From a virus, in IMG/VR virus record IMGVR_UViG_3300037076_000473, positions 1 through 41,353 of that record: a stretch of 41,353 bases of DNA; one strand, written 5' to 3'. Of this stretch, positions 7,336 to 14,207 are shown in pieces. The number at the start of each line of letters is the position of its first letter. The first letter of the stretch is position 1. The notes under the pieces are model-generated. The model saw nothing but the letters and a program-made list of their open reading frames with translations. It did not search any database and was not told where the DNA came from. The position numbers and the translations under genes are program-made.

Positions 7336-7508
7336 GCGACGATCGCCTCCAGCTCAACGAGCACAGCGAACTGCGCGGCCTCGGCCCCTCCTGGGCCTGC
7401 CAATCCTTTGGTACCGCCGGGCATAATTATTACGAATGCCCGGACTGCCAGGGGAACTATCAGAACTGGCTGTCGCGCATCTACAAACCCCGGCAGGTAT
7501 CGGTATGA
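7332..7508 (+). CDS. Small Cys-pair (zinc-ribbon-like) protein
   Basis: 58 residues with WACQSF and, further on, YYECPDCQGNYQNW. The CPDC knuckle could form a small zinc site, although a second full CxxC is missing. It overlaps both neighbours by ATGA, which fixes the start. Function unknown. Confidence 0.6.
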   Translation: MSDDRLQLNEHSELRGLGPSWACQSFGTAGHNYYECPDCQGNYQNWLSRIYKPRQVSV

Positions 7509-7711
7509 GCGCCCGCGCCTGGATAGCTGTCTGCCTCTCCCTGGTCCTGGGATACCTGGTCGGGTGGACCGCCCGTGGCAACTCGACCAATGACCGCTTC
7601 ATCAGAAGCTCGATCGCCCGCATGGACGCCGAGACGCGCTACTACAACGACAAAACGGATCAGATGATCCGTGAAAACGAAAAGACAATCAAAGGAGCAA
7701 AAACGCCATGA
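7505..7711 (+). CDS. Small single-pass membrane protein
   Basis: 68 residues. Residues 3-22 (ARAWIAVCLSLVLGYLVGW) form one transmembrane helix, followed by a charged, probably coiled-coil tail of about 45 residues. Start overlaps the previous stop as ATGA and the end overlaps the next gene. It could act at the host membrane early in infection; function unknown. Confidence 0.65.
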   Translation: MSARAWIAVCLSLVLGYLVGWTARGNSTNDRFIRSSIARMDAETRYYNDKTDQMIRENEKTIKGAKTP

Positions 7712-8550
7712 ACTTCTACAGCTACTCGCACGATACCAATATGCAGTTTCACCCCACCGGAGCGGAGGCCAGGGCAGCGGCCGATAAAGCCATGCGCCGG
7801 TTCATCCACAACGGGATCACAGACCCCGATATCCTGGGTGTCATCTCCTGGGGAGAGATCACCGAACGCGCCGTACCCACGGGAGAGGCCGGGTTCGCCC
7901 TCAAGAACCAGCTGCGCCTGACTTATGAAAACGAGCACCCCCAGGTGGTCGACGGCCGCATGGAAGACGCCGACGGATCCCTGGTCCTGGTCAGCAGGAT
8001 CCACGAGACCGACCTCATGTACCACGACCTGGTGCTCTCCATCGCCGCAATCTGGCTGAGCCTCTCCGGCAAGATCCAGCGTTTCAAGCAGTACAACTTC
8101 CAGGACGTCACCGCCGCCCTGGGGCTCCTGTTCGAGAAGTACCAGGTCGAGCGCGGCGGCCGCCAGGGCAACATGCAGTTCTTCACCTTTGACCGCAAGT
8201 TCAAGCTCTCCATCGCTATCCAGAAGAAGATCGACTTCGGCCCCGAGCTGCAGGCCGCCGAGGCCAAGCTGAACCAGGCCCTGGAGGAGATGACCAGCAC
8301 CGAATCCGACAACGCCGCCGATCTCAAGACCATCGTCACCGGGGCCTTCACCCTGGTCGACGGCAAGTTGCGCGTCTCCGAGGTGCTCCGGCTGCGCACC
8401 TTCAACGTCCGCAACCCGACCTGGAACGAGGCCATGCAGATCATCGACGCCGCCATCGTCGTCATCTCCAGCAAGAAGCAGATCAGACTCTACGAGCGAA
8501 ACGAGCAGGGCGAATACATCGCCATCCCGCTCGATATCGCGGCGCTGTAG
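7708..8550 (+). CDS. DUF3164 protein with fused N-terminal small phage domain
   Basis: 280 residues. From about residue 80 to the end it matches DUF3164, a conserved early protein of Mu-type phages: MEDADGSLVLVSRIHETDL, then LSLSGKIQRFKQYNFQD, RQGNMQFFTFDRKFKLSIA and the closing IRLYERNEQGEYIAIPLD. The first ~70 residues (MNFYSYSHDTNMQFHPTGAE, then AADKAM and ISWGEITERAV) resemble a small stand-alone phage protein with the pattern YSY..D..FH.T.EEAR. The fusion looks real because the frame is open throughout with no internal start site. DUF3164 function is not established. Confidence 0.85.
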   Translation: MNFYSYSHDTNMQFHPTGAEARAAADKAMRRFIHNGITDPDILGVISWGEITERAVPTGEAGFALKNQLRLTYENEHPQVVDGRMEDADGSLVLVSRIHETDLMYHDLVLSIAAIWLSLSGKIQRFKQYNFQDVTAALGLLFEKYQVERGGRQGNMQFFTFDRKFKLSIAIQKKIDFGPELQAAEAKLNQALEEMTSTESDNAADLKTIVTGAFTLVDGKLRVSEVLRLRTFNVRNPTWNEAMQIIDAAIVVISSKKQIRLYERNEQGEYIAIPLDIAAL

Positions 8551-8560
8551 GGGGACTGTC

Positions 8561-8788
8561 ATGCGAAAACTGATTACCTTCGTAGACAGCGGGCAGGACT
8601 TCCTGGAGTGGACCATAGACGAACAAGGGGTGGTTGTGGATTGTCGGCCGTACCAGGCGGCCATCTGGTTGGGGACAATAGTATTAAACCAGAAAATAGA
8701 GGCCGGTTGCGTGCTTGAAATCGAATGCCGCGATGGCCGGATCACCAACCTGATCCATCGCGTTGAATCTGTAGAGGAGATGATGTGA
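8561..8788 (+). CDS. Hypothetical small protein
   Basis: 75 residues beginning MRKLITFVDSGQDFLEWTID, predicted alpha/beta, with no recognised family. A GGGGGA stretch lies upstream. Its stop overlaps the next gene as TGATG, and GAGGAG near its end serves as that gene's ribosome-binding site. Confidence 0.65.
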   Translation: MRKLITFVDSGQDFLEWTIDEQGVVVDCRPYQAAIWLGTIVLNQKIEAGCVLEIECRDGRITNLIHRVESVEEMM

Positions 8789-9111
8789 TGGCACTCAATG
8801 AAACCGAACAGAAGCGATACGACGACTATAGATCCCAGCTGGAAAAGCTCGAGGCGGGCGCATTAGCAAACGAACTGGCCATGATATTCGTTTTTGTGAC
8901 GCATATGCCGATCCAGAAAATCATTGACCAGGCCAAAGAGAACACCCGGATCATCAGGCACAACAAGCGGGTGACACTCAAGAACAAGAAGCACGCCCGG
9001 CTGAAGGAACTGGTTAAAAAACGCCGGTGGAACAAAATCGAGCTGAAAGAAATTGTAAAGCTATGCAGAGACCTGGGGATCGAGATCCCGGAGGGGGCAA
9101 CGCCATGCTGA
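8788..9111 (+). CDS. Basic helical hypothetical protein
   Basis: 107 residues, strongly Lys/Arg-rich in the middle (KRVTLKNKKHARLKELVKKR), mostly helical. The ATG at 8788 is preferred over the GTG at 8785 because it overlaps the preceding stop and is well spaced from GAGGAG. Nucleic-acid binding is plausible; no family recognised. Confidence 0.65.
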   Translation: MALNETEQKRYDDYRSQLEKLEAGALANELAMIFVFVTHMPIQKIIDQAKENTRIIRHNKRVTLKNKKHARLKELVKKRRWNKIELKEIVKLCRDLGIEIPEGATPC

Positions 9112-9272
9112 TGAAAGAGAAAGAGATCGAAGGGATCGAGACTGTCGGTGATCTACGAGCCGCGACGGCCAGCTGCCCGGCGGATATGGCCATCGGAGAC
9201 ATCTTCCGGGACGGCCTCCACCTGGTCCTTCGCGAGGACGATCCGGAAGGGCCGTATATCGAAGTCAATTAG
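9105..9272 (+). CDS. Small acidic hypothetical protein
   Basis: 55 residues (MLMKEKEIEGIETVGDLRAA), acidic, ending in a beta-rich segment LHLVLREDDPEGPYIEVN. GGAGG lies about nine bases upstream; the start overlaps the end of the previous gene. No recognised family. Confidence 0.6.
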   Translation: MLMKEKEIEGIETVGDLRAATASCPADMAIGDIFRDGLHLVLREDDPEGPYIEVN

Positions 9273-9314
9273 CAGCACCGAGCATAGCTCGTAAATCAGA
9301 TGGAGGTAACAGAC

Positions 9315-9590
9315 ATGACGTGGAGTGCGAGAATCACAAAGGCTGACGGGACCACAGGCGATGATGGCAAGGGAGGGCAGTTTTACCAGGCATGCCAGGG
9401 ATGCAAGCACGGGCAGGTCGACGCGGAGAAGCGCACGGTGCCGTGCTATCTGCCCAAAGTCAGCGGGGTCGTAGGATCTCTGCTGACAAGTGTTGATGTC
9501 GACGCCAATGGCCACATGGCCAGCGGCAGTGCTGATCTCAAATGCAATGGATTTGAGCCAAAGCCGGAACCTGAAGTCGTAGATGCTTGA
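9315..9590 (+). CDS. Small Cys-rich protein
   Basis: 91 residues. Cysteines sit in QFYQACQGCKHGQV, in VPCYL and in LKCNGFEP, an arrangement that could bind zinc or an iron-sulfur cluster. GGAGG at 9302-9306 supports the ATG at 9315 over the in-frame ATG at 9300. It shares the ACxGCKH motif with the protein at 6821. Function unknown. Confidence 0.65.
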   Translation: MTWSARITKADGTTGDDGKGGQFYQACQGCKHGQVDAEKRTVPCYLPKVSGVVGSLLTSVDVDANGHMASGSADLKCNGFEPKPEPEVVDA

Positions 9591-9610
9591 TCGTTGAACC
9601 GAGGGCCAGC

Positions 9611-9651
9611 ACTCCCCCTCCTTCCTCCAAGGAGGGGGTTGGGGGGTGGTG
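9611..9651. repeat. REP-like palindrome, copy 1 (intergenic)
   Basis: CCCCCTCCTT (9614-9623) pairs perfectly with AAGGAGGGGG (9629-9638) around the loop CCTCC and is followed by TTGGGGGGTGGTGG. A sister copy lies inside the gene at 15525. Similar C/G-rich palindromes with a GGGGGGTGGT tail are dispersed in Geobacter-type genomes, from general memory. As RNA it would also form a strong hairpin between two early genes. Confidence 0.75.
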
Positions 9652-9687
9652 GCCTTCCATTGAGCGATTAACATTCGAGGAACCCGC

Positions 9688-9981
9688 GTGCAAAAAGACA
9701 CCAAAAAAACAGAAAAGCGGCAAAAACGCACGCACATGAGCGGAGCCGAATTGAAACAGATCCGGAAGGCGATGCGCTTCGAGCCGCGCGACATGCGGGC
9801 CACCCTGGCGCTGCCGGGCAAAAAGCCCATCCCGCGCCGCACCTACCAGGATTACGAAGCCGGAAAACGCGGCATCCCGGCCGACCTCGCCGCGCGGATC
9901 CGCGAGCTGTTCAAACGCGATCGGGAATTCATGGCTGGCATTCCCAACCGCGTCGACGCGGCTGAAAGAGGGGAAGGGTGA
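9688..9981 (+). CDS. Small XRE-like DNA-binding protein
   Basis: 97 residues. MSGAELKQIRKAMRFEPRDM followed by RRTYQDYEAGKRGIPADLAA resembles the XRE helix-turn-helix. The GTG start at 9688 is chosen because GAGGA lies about eight bases upstream; the in-frame ATG at 9736 has no such site and would remove only a basic tail. Probably an early regulator. Confidence 0.65.
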   Translation: MQKDTKKTEKRQKRTHMSGAELKQIRKAMRFEPRDMRATLALPGKKPIPRRTYQDYEAGKRGIPADLAARIRELFKRDREFMAGIPNRVDAAERGEG

Positions 9982-10370
9982 TGACCAAAGAAGAGTGGGA
10001 CCAGGTAGACCGCTCCATGCAATCCCCCTACGGCCAGATATCGCTGTTATGCGACGCCTTCAGGATCACCATCGAGACCGGCATCTATAAACGGAAACTT
10101 TCCAGCATCATCTATGTCAATGGTCATTTCAAGGGTGCCTGGATGCTGGCGGATTGCGAAGAGCGCCGCCGTTTCTTCCGACCGATCAAACGCCTGGTCT
10201 GGAAAAAGAGGATCACGAAAGGCTTCAGCAAAAAATTGTTGAAGAGCCTGAACATCGACCCTACTGAAACCAGAATCGCCTTTTCAGCCGAGTGGTCCTC
10301 CTTCCGTTCCCTTAAGGCCCACCTGATCAAAAACAACACCAGCATCGAGCTGGCACCGGAGGCCCCATGA
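9981..10370 (+). CDS. Hypothetical early protein
   Basis: 129 residues, basic, mixed alpha/beta (DAFRITIETGIYKRKLSSII, later RRFFRPIKRLVWKKRITKGF). It begins with a TGATG overlap after GAGGGGAAGGG and ends with an ATGA overlap, so it belongs to the tightly packed early operon. Similar proteins occur in transposable phages, but I know no function. Confidence 0.65.
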   Translation: MTKEEWDQVDRSMQSPYGQISLLCDAFRITIETGIYKRKLSSIIYVNGHFKGAWMLADCEERRRFFRPIKRLVWKKRITKGFSKKLLKSLNIDPTETRIAFSAEWSSFRSLKAHLIKNNTSIELAPEAP

Positions 10371-10645
10371 AACGCACCGGACAGATCCATTTCGCCAAAT
10401 ACGAAGAGAGCCCGCGCCTGCAGCGGGTTCTCCGGTACATGCTTCACGGCCAGCCGCGCACCGGCCTGGACATCATCCTCGGTGCCCAGGTAACAGCCGT
10501 CAGCGCTGCCGCCGATGAACTGCGGGAAAACGGGTTCTTTCTGGACTGTATCAAACAGAATAATCCGTCGATCTACCAGCTCTTCAACGTCGAGCAGGCA
10601 AAGCGGCTGTCTGACAATCTGCTCGGCCTCGATCAGGCGGCCTGA
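10367..10645 (+). CDS. Winged-helix-like small protein
   Basis: 92 residues. RLQRVLRYMLHGQPRTGLDI, followed by AQVTAVSAAADELRENGFFL, is the helix-turn-helix and wing pattern of small phage regulators in which a conserved block senses the last strand. ATGA overlap with the previous gene fixes the start. DNA binding is inferred from pattern. Confidence 0.6.
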   Translation: MKRTGQIHFAKYEESPRLQRVLRYMLHGQPRTGLDIILGAQVTAVSAAADELRENGFFLDCIKQNNPSIYQLFNVEQAKRLSDNLLGLDQAA

Positions 10646-10646
10646 G

Positions 10647-11078
10647 ATGAACATCGAACTAGGCACCTGCAGCCGCCTCTGCGCCCGGATCAGCAAAGCA
10701 CAGTGCGGCATGAACAAGAAGCGCGGCACCTTCGCCTGCAGCGGCTGCACAGGGCTGGTGGATCTGCAGGCCGTGGAATACGTGCCACCGGTACAGGAGC
10801 CGGCCGTTGTCGTGCCCTTGATCCCCGCGCAACCGACCGCCAAAAAGGCCGTAGAAGCGCCTTCGGCAACCAAACCCGGTCATAGGGGGGGGGCATCGCC
10901 AAAACCGCCTCAGCGGGCACCTGCGCGGCGCAATGATGCAGCCTTTGAGGCCCTTTCTCCAGAGATCCTGGAGCGGACGCTGCGCCTCACGCTGCAGCTG
11001 ATCGAACTGAAACGAAACGGGAAAGGTAGACATCACGCATGGGTCGCAAGAAAGAACAGCCGCGCTACAACATACTGA
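10647..11078 (+). CDS. Cys-rich protein with an internal G9 tract
   Basis: 143 residues. The N-terminal part carries CSRLCARISKAQCG and FACSGCTGL, suggesting a zinc-binding domain (about 8-45). A Pro/Ala-rich linker follows, then a helical segment FEALSPEILERTLRLTLQLI. Nine consecutive G (10885-10893) encode the Gly-Gly part of HRGGAS at the domain junction, so slippage would remove the C-terminal helix. The gene overlaps the next by 40 bases. Function unknown. Confidence 0.65.
   Translation: MNIELGTCSRLCARISKAQCGMNKKRGTFACSGCTGLVDLQAVEYVPPVQEPAVVVPLIPAQPTAKKAVEAPSATKPGHRGGASPKPPQRAPARRNDAAFEALSPEILERTLRLTLQLIELKRNGKGRHHAWVARKNSRATTY
10885..10893 (+). repeat. Homopolymer G9 inside coding sequence
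   Basis: Run of nine G in the linker region of the gene at 10647. Poly-G tracts this long are rare by chance in coding DNA and are typical slippage sites. Confidence 0.9.
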
Positions 11079-11239
11079 CCCTGCGGGTTGGCGATTACAC
11101 CCTGGTCGAGCTGCAAAAGCAGCTGAATGGCGCCAGCGTCAGTTCTTACATCAACGCGGCCCTGGAGGAAAAGCTGGTACGTGATCGGCAATATTCACTG
11201 GATGAATATTTGAGGGAGAACGCTCCTGATGCCGATTGA
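11039..11239 (+). CDS. Small protein, possibly ribbon-helix-helix
   Basis: 66 residues. RYNILTLRVGDYTLVELQKQ followed by GASVSSYINAALEEKL has the strand-helix-helix order of ribbon-helix-helix DNA-binding proteins, but the match is loose. It overlaps both neighbours. Confidence 0.6.
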   Translation: MGRKKEQPRYNILTLRVGDYTLVELQKQLNGASVSSYINAALEEKLVRDRQYSLDEYLRENAPDAD

Positions 11240-11435
11240 CGATTACGACTTCCAGGAGAGGGTCGCCATCATGGAGACCGAAGGCAAGATGTCGCATGCC
11301 GATGCGCTGCGCCTGGCAACCGAACGGCCCTGGGACAAAGACCCGTACTGGGGCATGCCCCGGCCCCAGCAGCAGACATTGATCGAGACGGAAGGCGATC
11401 GCTTCTTCAGCGAGATGAACGCGAGGTACCGATGA
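11229..11435 (+). CDS. Small hypothetical protein
   Basis: 68 residues (MPIDDYDFQERVAIMETEGK), acidic, helical. GAGGGAG lies about nine bases upstream, and its stop overlaps the next short ORF as ATGA. No recognised family. Confidence 0.6.
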   Translation: MPIDDYDFQERVAIMETEGKMSHADALRLATERPWDKDPYWGMPRPQQQTLIETEGDRFFSEMNARYR

Positions 11436-11512
11436 TGGACAAGATAGACGAAAGCACCTGGCTGCAGCAGCGCCTGCCTTTGCCGAATTTAAGGGGGGGG
11501 GGGTATGTCTAG
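11432..11512 (+). CDS. Short coupled ORF ending after a G11 tract
   Basis: 26 codons (MMDKIDESTWLQQRLPLPNL, then RGGGYV and stop). It starts with an ATGA overlap with the preceding gene, so it is likely translated, but is too short to be a usual domain. It runs through eleven G (11493-11503). With ten G the frame would continue directly into the 11505 zinc-ribbon ORF, giving one 88-residue protein. It may therefore be the 5' part of that gene, split by homopolymer slippage. Confidence 0.45.
   Translation: MMDKIDESTWLQQRLPLPNLRGGGYV
11493..11503 (+). repeat. Homopolymer G11 one base before a start codon
   Basis: Run of eleven G with one base between it and the ATG at 11505. It is inside the short ORF 11432-11512 and sets whether that ORF joins the next one in frame. 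Confidence 0.9.
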
Positions 11513-11699
11513 TGGACGCCTCTGGAAGTGCGCTATCTGCGGCACAGTCGCCCCCTGGGGCGATACCTGGCAGCACTGGGGGTCCATCGCCACCCTTGAA
11601 GATTGGGGCGTCCAAGGCGTCGTTGTTACCTGCTCGTCAGCCTGCAGAAACAAAGCGAAGCCGGCGCAGATCCTCCGGGAGCGTGGGATAAGGATATGA
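11505..11699 (+). CDS. Zinc-ribbon-like small protein
   Basis: 64 residues with WKCAICGT at residues 7-14 and TCSSAC at 42-47, two CxxC-type knuckles about 30 apart, typical of a small zinc ribbon. The ATG lies directly after the G11 tract with no properly spaced ribosome-binding site, so the true start may be at 11432 in a version with ten G. The end overlaps the next gene as ATGA. Confidence 0.65.
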   Translation: MSSGRLWKCAICGTVAPWGDTWQHWGSIATLEDWGVQGVVVTCSSACRNKAKPAQILRERGIRI

Positions 11700-11896
11700 A
11701 ACCACCATACTACAGCCTGACAGCCGCCTGCATCAGACACGGAGAGTTTACCGTCCAGCGCAAGCCAAGTCCAAAGGCCGGTCAGCACTGTGAATCAGGC
11801 GGTGTGCATCCGCCGCACTCCCTGTCGATCGTTTGCGTACACCCTGGATGTGGGTGGCAGTTCAAGGTTATCAAAGCCGATTTGATAACGGCTTAA
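11696..11896 (+). CDS. Small C/H-rich protein
   Basis: 66 residues. ACIRHGEF near the start and VCVHPGCGWQFKV near the end, with a further Cys between, suggest a compact zinc fold. ATGA overlap fixes the start. Function unknown. Confidence 0.62.
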   Translation: MKPPYYSLTAACIRHGEFTVQRKPSPKAGQHCESGGVHPPHSLSIVCVHPGCGWQFKVIKADLITA

Positions 11897-11909
11897 AGAG
11901 GAATTTAAC

Positions 11910-12425
11910 ATGGCCTTTAAACCCTATAAAAACCGCACCGACGCAGAGCAGTGGGACATCGACCGCCCGCGCATCCACGCCCTGAAAAACAAGGTCATGA
12001 CCGTTCAACAAGGGTTCGACGATGACAACTATCGCGACCTGATCAGCGACGTCAGCAAGGGCCGCGCCGACTCATCCAGGGATCTCGCTCCCCGCGAGCG
12101 GCTGGAACTGATTGACCGGCTCTCCCTGCTGGCCGGAGAAGAACCACGTAAACCATGGCAACCCAGGGACAAGCGCAGCTTTCCCGGCCGGCCGAAAAAT
12201 ATGAACCAACCCGGCCAGTCGCGCGATGAACAGCTGGGCAAGATCGAGGCGCTGTTGACCGTCGGCAAGAAATCATGGGCATATGCCGACGCCATCGCCA
12301 AGGCCGTCTGCAAGGTCGACAAGGTTTCGTGGGTGGCAGATAGCGACCTCTACAAGATCATCACCGCCCTGCGCCTTCAGGCCAAGCGCCAGGGATGGGA
12401 CCTCTCCGGAGAGAAAAAACGATGA
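11910..12425 (+). CDS. gemA: GemA-like protein (Mu gp16, DUF1018)
   Basis: 171 residues. The core matches GemA: IHALKNKVM, then FDDDNYRDLISDVSKG, then LAPRERLELIDRL, and a later DEQLGKIEALLTVG. GemA in Mu affects host gene expression and DNA supercoiling; its molecular action is poorly known. As in Mu it lies directly before mor, with ATGA overlap. AGAGGA precedes the ATG. Confidence 0.85.
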   Translation: MAFKPYKNRTDAEQWDIDRPRIHALKNKVMTVQQGFDDDNYRDLISDVSKGRADSSRDLAPRERLELIDRLSLLAGEEPRKPWQPRDKRSFPGRPKNMNQPGQSRDEQLGKIEALLTVGKKSWAYADAIAKAVCKVDKVSWVADSDLYKIITALRLQAKRQGWDLSGEKKR

Positions 12426-12949
12426 AACGCGTCGACCTGGACATATACCGGGAATACTACCAGAAATCACCCCTTGCGGATATCTGGGACAAGATCTCCA
12501 ACGCCCTGGAGGATCACGGCGTTGAAAAGATCGTGGCCGAGTACGCCAGCCTGCGGATCACCGAATGGATCCGCACGACCTGGGGCGGGCTGATCCTGGT
12601 CGAGCGTCATGGCGGCGATCCGAGGGAGCACAGCCGATTTGATCTGCTGCGCGATCACGCACTCATCGTGCTGGCCGAGGTAGTGCCGGAGATGGTGAAC
12701 CACGGGGTTGCGACCGCCGAAATCGTCAGGGTTGTCAGGGTGGATTACAAGGGCAAATACATCACCCGCTGCAAAAAACTCGACCAGCTGCAGCGGGACA
12801 TCGACATCTTCAACCGTGGCAACACAGCTGCCCAGATGGAGCAGCTGGCCATCAAAAACAATATCAGCGTGATCAGGGTCTACCAGGTCAATGCGGCTCT
12901 CGTAAAAAGCAAGGATAAGCGTGAGCAGCAGTTGCTGCCGTTCGGATAA
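12422..12949 (+). CDS. mor: Mor-family middle/late transcription activator
   Basis: 175 residues. Mor proteins bind as dimers to promoters lacking a good -35 and recruit RNA polymerase. The N-terminal dimerisation region includes WIRTTWGGLILVERHGG, matching the conserved Trp-Gly strand of Mor. The C-terminal HTH is IFNRGNTAAQMEQLAIKNNI followed by VIRVYQV. Mu Mor is about 129 residues, so this one is longer. No separate C activator was found, so this protein may drive all late transcription. Its target promoter should lie downstream, perhaps in 12950-13266 or 14008-14207. Confidence 0.85.
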   Translation: MKRVDLDIYREYYQKSPLADIWDKISNALEDHGVEKIVAEYASLRITEWIRTTWGGLILVERHGGDPREHSRFDLLRDHALIVLAEVVPEMVNHGVATAEIVRVVRVDYKGKYITRCKKLDQLQRDIDIFNRGNTAAQMEQLAIKNNISVIRVYQVNAALVKSKDKREQQLLPFG

Positions 12950-12960
12950 GGAGGGAATTT

Positions 12961-13224
12961 ATGGATGTACATCAAGCGACTAAGGTTTTAGCTACTCCAC
13001 TTCAGTTCGGCAACATCGAACAGATTGAGGCCAGCAGGTTGTTGTATCCCCCCCTTGTAGATGCCGAGGGAAAGAAGCGGTATCGCATTGATATCTCAGT
13101 TTCTTACGATGAAACCATATACGTCTACGCTGTTAATGAATCAGCAGCCAGGTGCCAGGCGCTAGAACAATTTGATGTGAGTGATTGCGAGGCGGATTTT
13201 ACTGTAAGAGAAGTTGGGCCATAG
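12961..13224 (+). CDS. Hypothetical protein
   Basis: 87 residues (MDVHQATKVLATPLQFGNIE), with a beta-rich middle YRIDISVSYDETIYVYAVNE that recalls small phage proteins of unknown role. AAGGAGGG lies seven bases before the ATG. Base composition is more AT-rich than its neighbours. Its stop codon is inside a perfect hairpin. Confidence 0.65.
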   Translation: MDVHQATKVLATPLQFGNIEQIEASRLLYPPLVDAEGKKRYRIDISVSYDETIYVYAVNESAARCQALEQFDVSDCEADFTVREVGP

Positions 13225-13244
13225 GCCCAAGCGCCTTCAGGCGC
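13214..13244 (+). other. Two tandem hairpins at the early/late boundary
   Basis: TTGGGCC (13214-13220) pairs with GGCCCAA (13224-13230) around ATA. Directly after, GCGCC pairs with GGCGC (13231-13244) around TTCA. The first hairpin contains the stop codon of the upstream gene. No T tract follows, so intrinsic termination is unlikely unless helped; a role in mRNA decay or processing is possible. Confidence 0.55.
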
Positions 13245-13266
13245 GTAACCAACAAAAGGAGAATTT

Positions 13267-14007
13267 ATGACAACAAAACGCCGCTACAACTGGAAACCGG
13301 ACCTCCCTGACCACCGGGACTTTGTGTACCAACTGGCCAGCATTACCCTGCCGTCAAAGGTAGACCTACGCCCCTTGTGCTCGCCGGTCGAAGACCAGGG
13401 CAACTTGGGGAGCTGCACCGGAAATGCCCTGGTAGGTGCCATGGAGGTGCTTGAGAACATCGAGAAGGCATCCTTTGTCGATCTTTCCCGCCTGTTCGTC
13501 TACTACAACGAGCGCGCCATGGAAGGCACCATCCGCCAGGACGCCGGCGCCGTCATCAGGGATGGGGTAAAGACGCTGGTCAAAAGCGGCGTCTGCACCG
13601 AAAAGCTCTGGCCCTACAACATCGCCAAGTTCAAGAACAAGCCCACCAAGCCCTGTTTCACGGATGGCCTCACCCGCACGGTTTCCATGTACTCCAGGTT
13701 GAATACCACCACTGATATGCGCAACTGCCTGGCGGCCGGTTTCCCGTTTGTCTTCGGCTTTTCGGTGTACGATTCCTTCGAGAGCGATGCGGTAGCAAAA
13801 ACCGGGGTCGTGCCGATGCCGGGCAAGAGTGAGCAGCTCCTCGGCGGTCATGCCGTCCTGGCGGTTGGCTATGATGACACCACCCAGCACTTCATCGTCC
13901 GCAATTCCTGGGGCGCGGGCTGGGGTGATAAGGGCTATTTCACGATCCCCTACGCCTACCTGGCGGGCCGCAATCTATCCGACGACTTCTGGACGATCAG
14001 AAAATAA
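13267..14007 (+). CDS. Papain-like cysteine protease (family C1)
   Basis: 246 residues. The catalytic set is visible: Q44 (VEDQGN, oxyanion hole), C50 (LGSCTGNAL), H195 (GGHAVLAVGYDD) and N213 (RNSWGAGWGDKGYF). There is no signal peptide and only a short N-terminal leader (PDLPDHRDFVYQ) instead of a full inhibitory propeptide, as in bacterial cytoplasmic C1 enzymes. AAAGGAGAA precedes the ATG. It stands alone between mor and the lysis genes and is followed by a terminator-like hairpin, so it may be a self-contained cargo gene. Target unknown: host proteins, virion maturation or peptide bridges are all possible. Confidence 0.9.
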   Translation: MTTKRRYNWKPDLPDHRDFVYQLASITLPSKVDLRPLCSPVEDQGNLGSCTGNALVGAMEVLENIEKASFVDLSRLFVYYNERAMEGTIRQDAGAVIRDGVKTLVKSGVCTEKLWPYNIAKFKNKPTKPCFTDGLTRTVSMYSRLNTTTDMRNCLAAGFPFVFGFSVYDSFESDAVAKTGVVPMPGKSEQLLGGHAVLAVGYDDTTQHFIVRNSWGAGWGDKGYFTIPYAYLAGRNLSDDFWTIRK

Positions 14008-14054
14008 CAGATTGACATAGCAGCTCCATCGCGATACAAGTCGCAAATATCATC

Positions 14055-14089
14055 AAGCCCCTTTCCATCCCGGAGAGGGGCTTTCTATT
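14055..14089 (+). terminator. Rho-independent-like terminator after the protease gene
   Basis: AAGCCCCT (14055-14062) pairs with AGGGGCTT (14076-14083) around a 13-base loop, followed by TCTATTT. The T tract is imperfect. It would end transcription from the protease gene before the lysis genes. Confidence 0.65.
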
Positions 14090-14157
14090 TAAAGCCGCTT
14101 TAAACCATCCCGCCACACCCATCCATTAGTATTCCCCCAGCAAGCAGTCCAATCCCC

Positions 14158-14192
14158 AAGATCTCCGAGGCTTTCAAAACCTCGGAGATCTT
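14158..14192. other. Perfect 13-bp hairpin before the endolysin
   Basis: AAGATCTCCGAGG (14158-14170) pairs perfectly with CCTCGGAGATCTT (14180-14192) around a 9-base loop. There is no T tract on either side, so it may be a protein-binding dyad or an RNA element controlling the lysis genes. The stretch 14093-14157 ahead of it may hold the late promoter; TAGTAT is a possible -10, but no site can be fixed. Confidence 0.6.
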
Positions 14193-14207
14193 CATAGGAA
14201 ATCGCCC

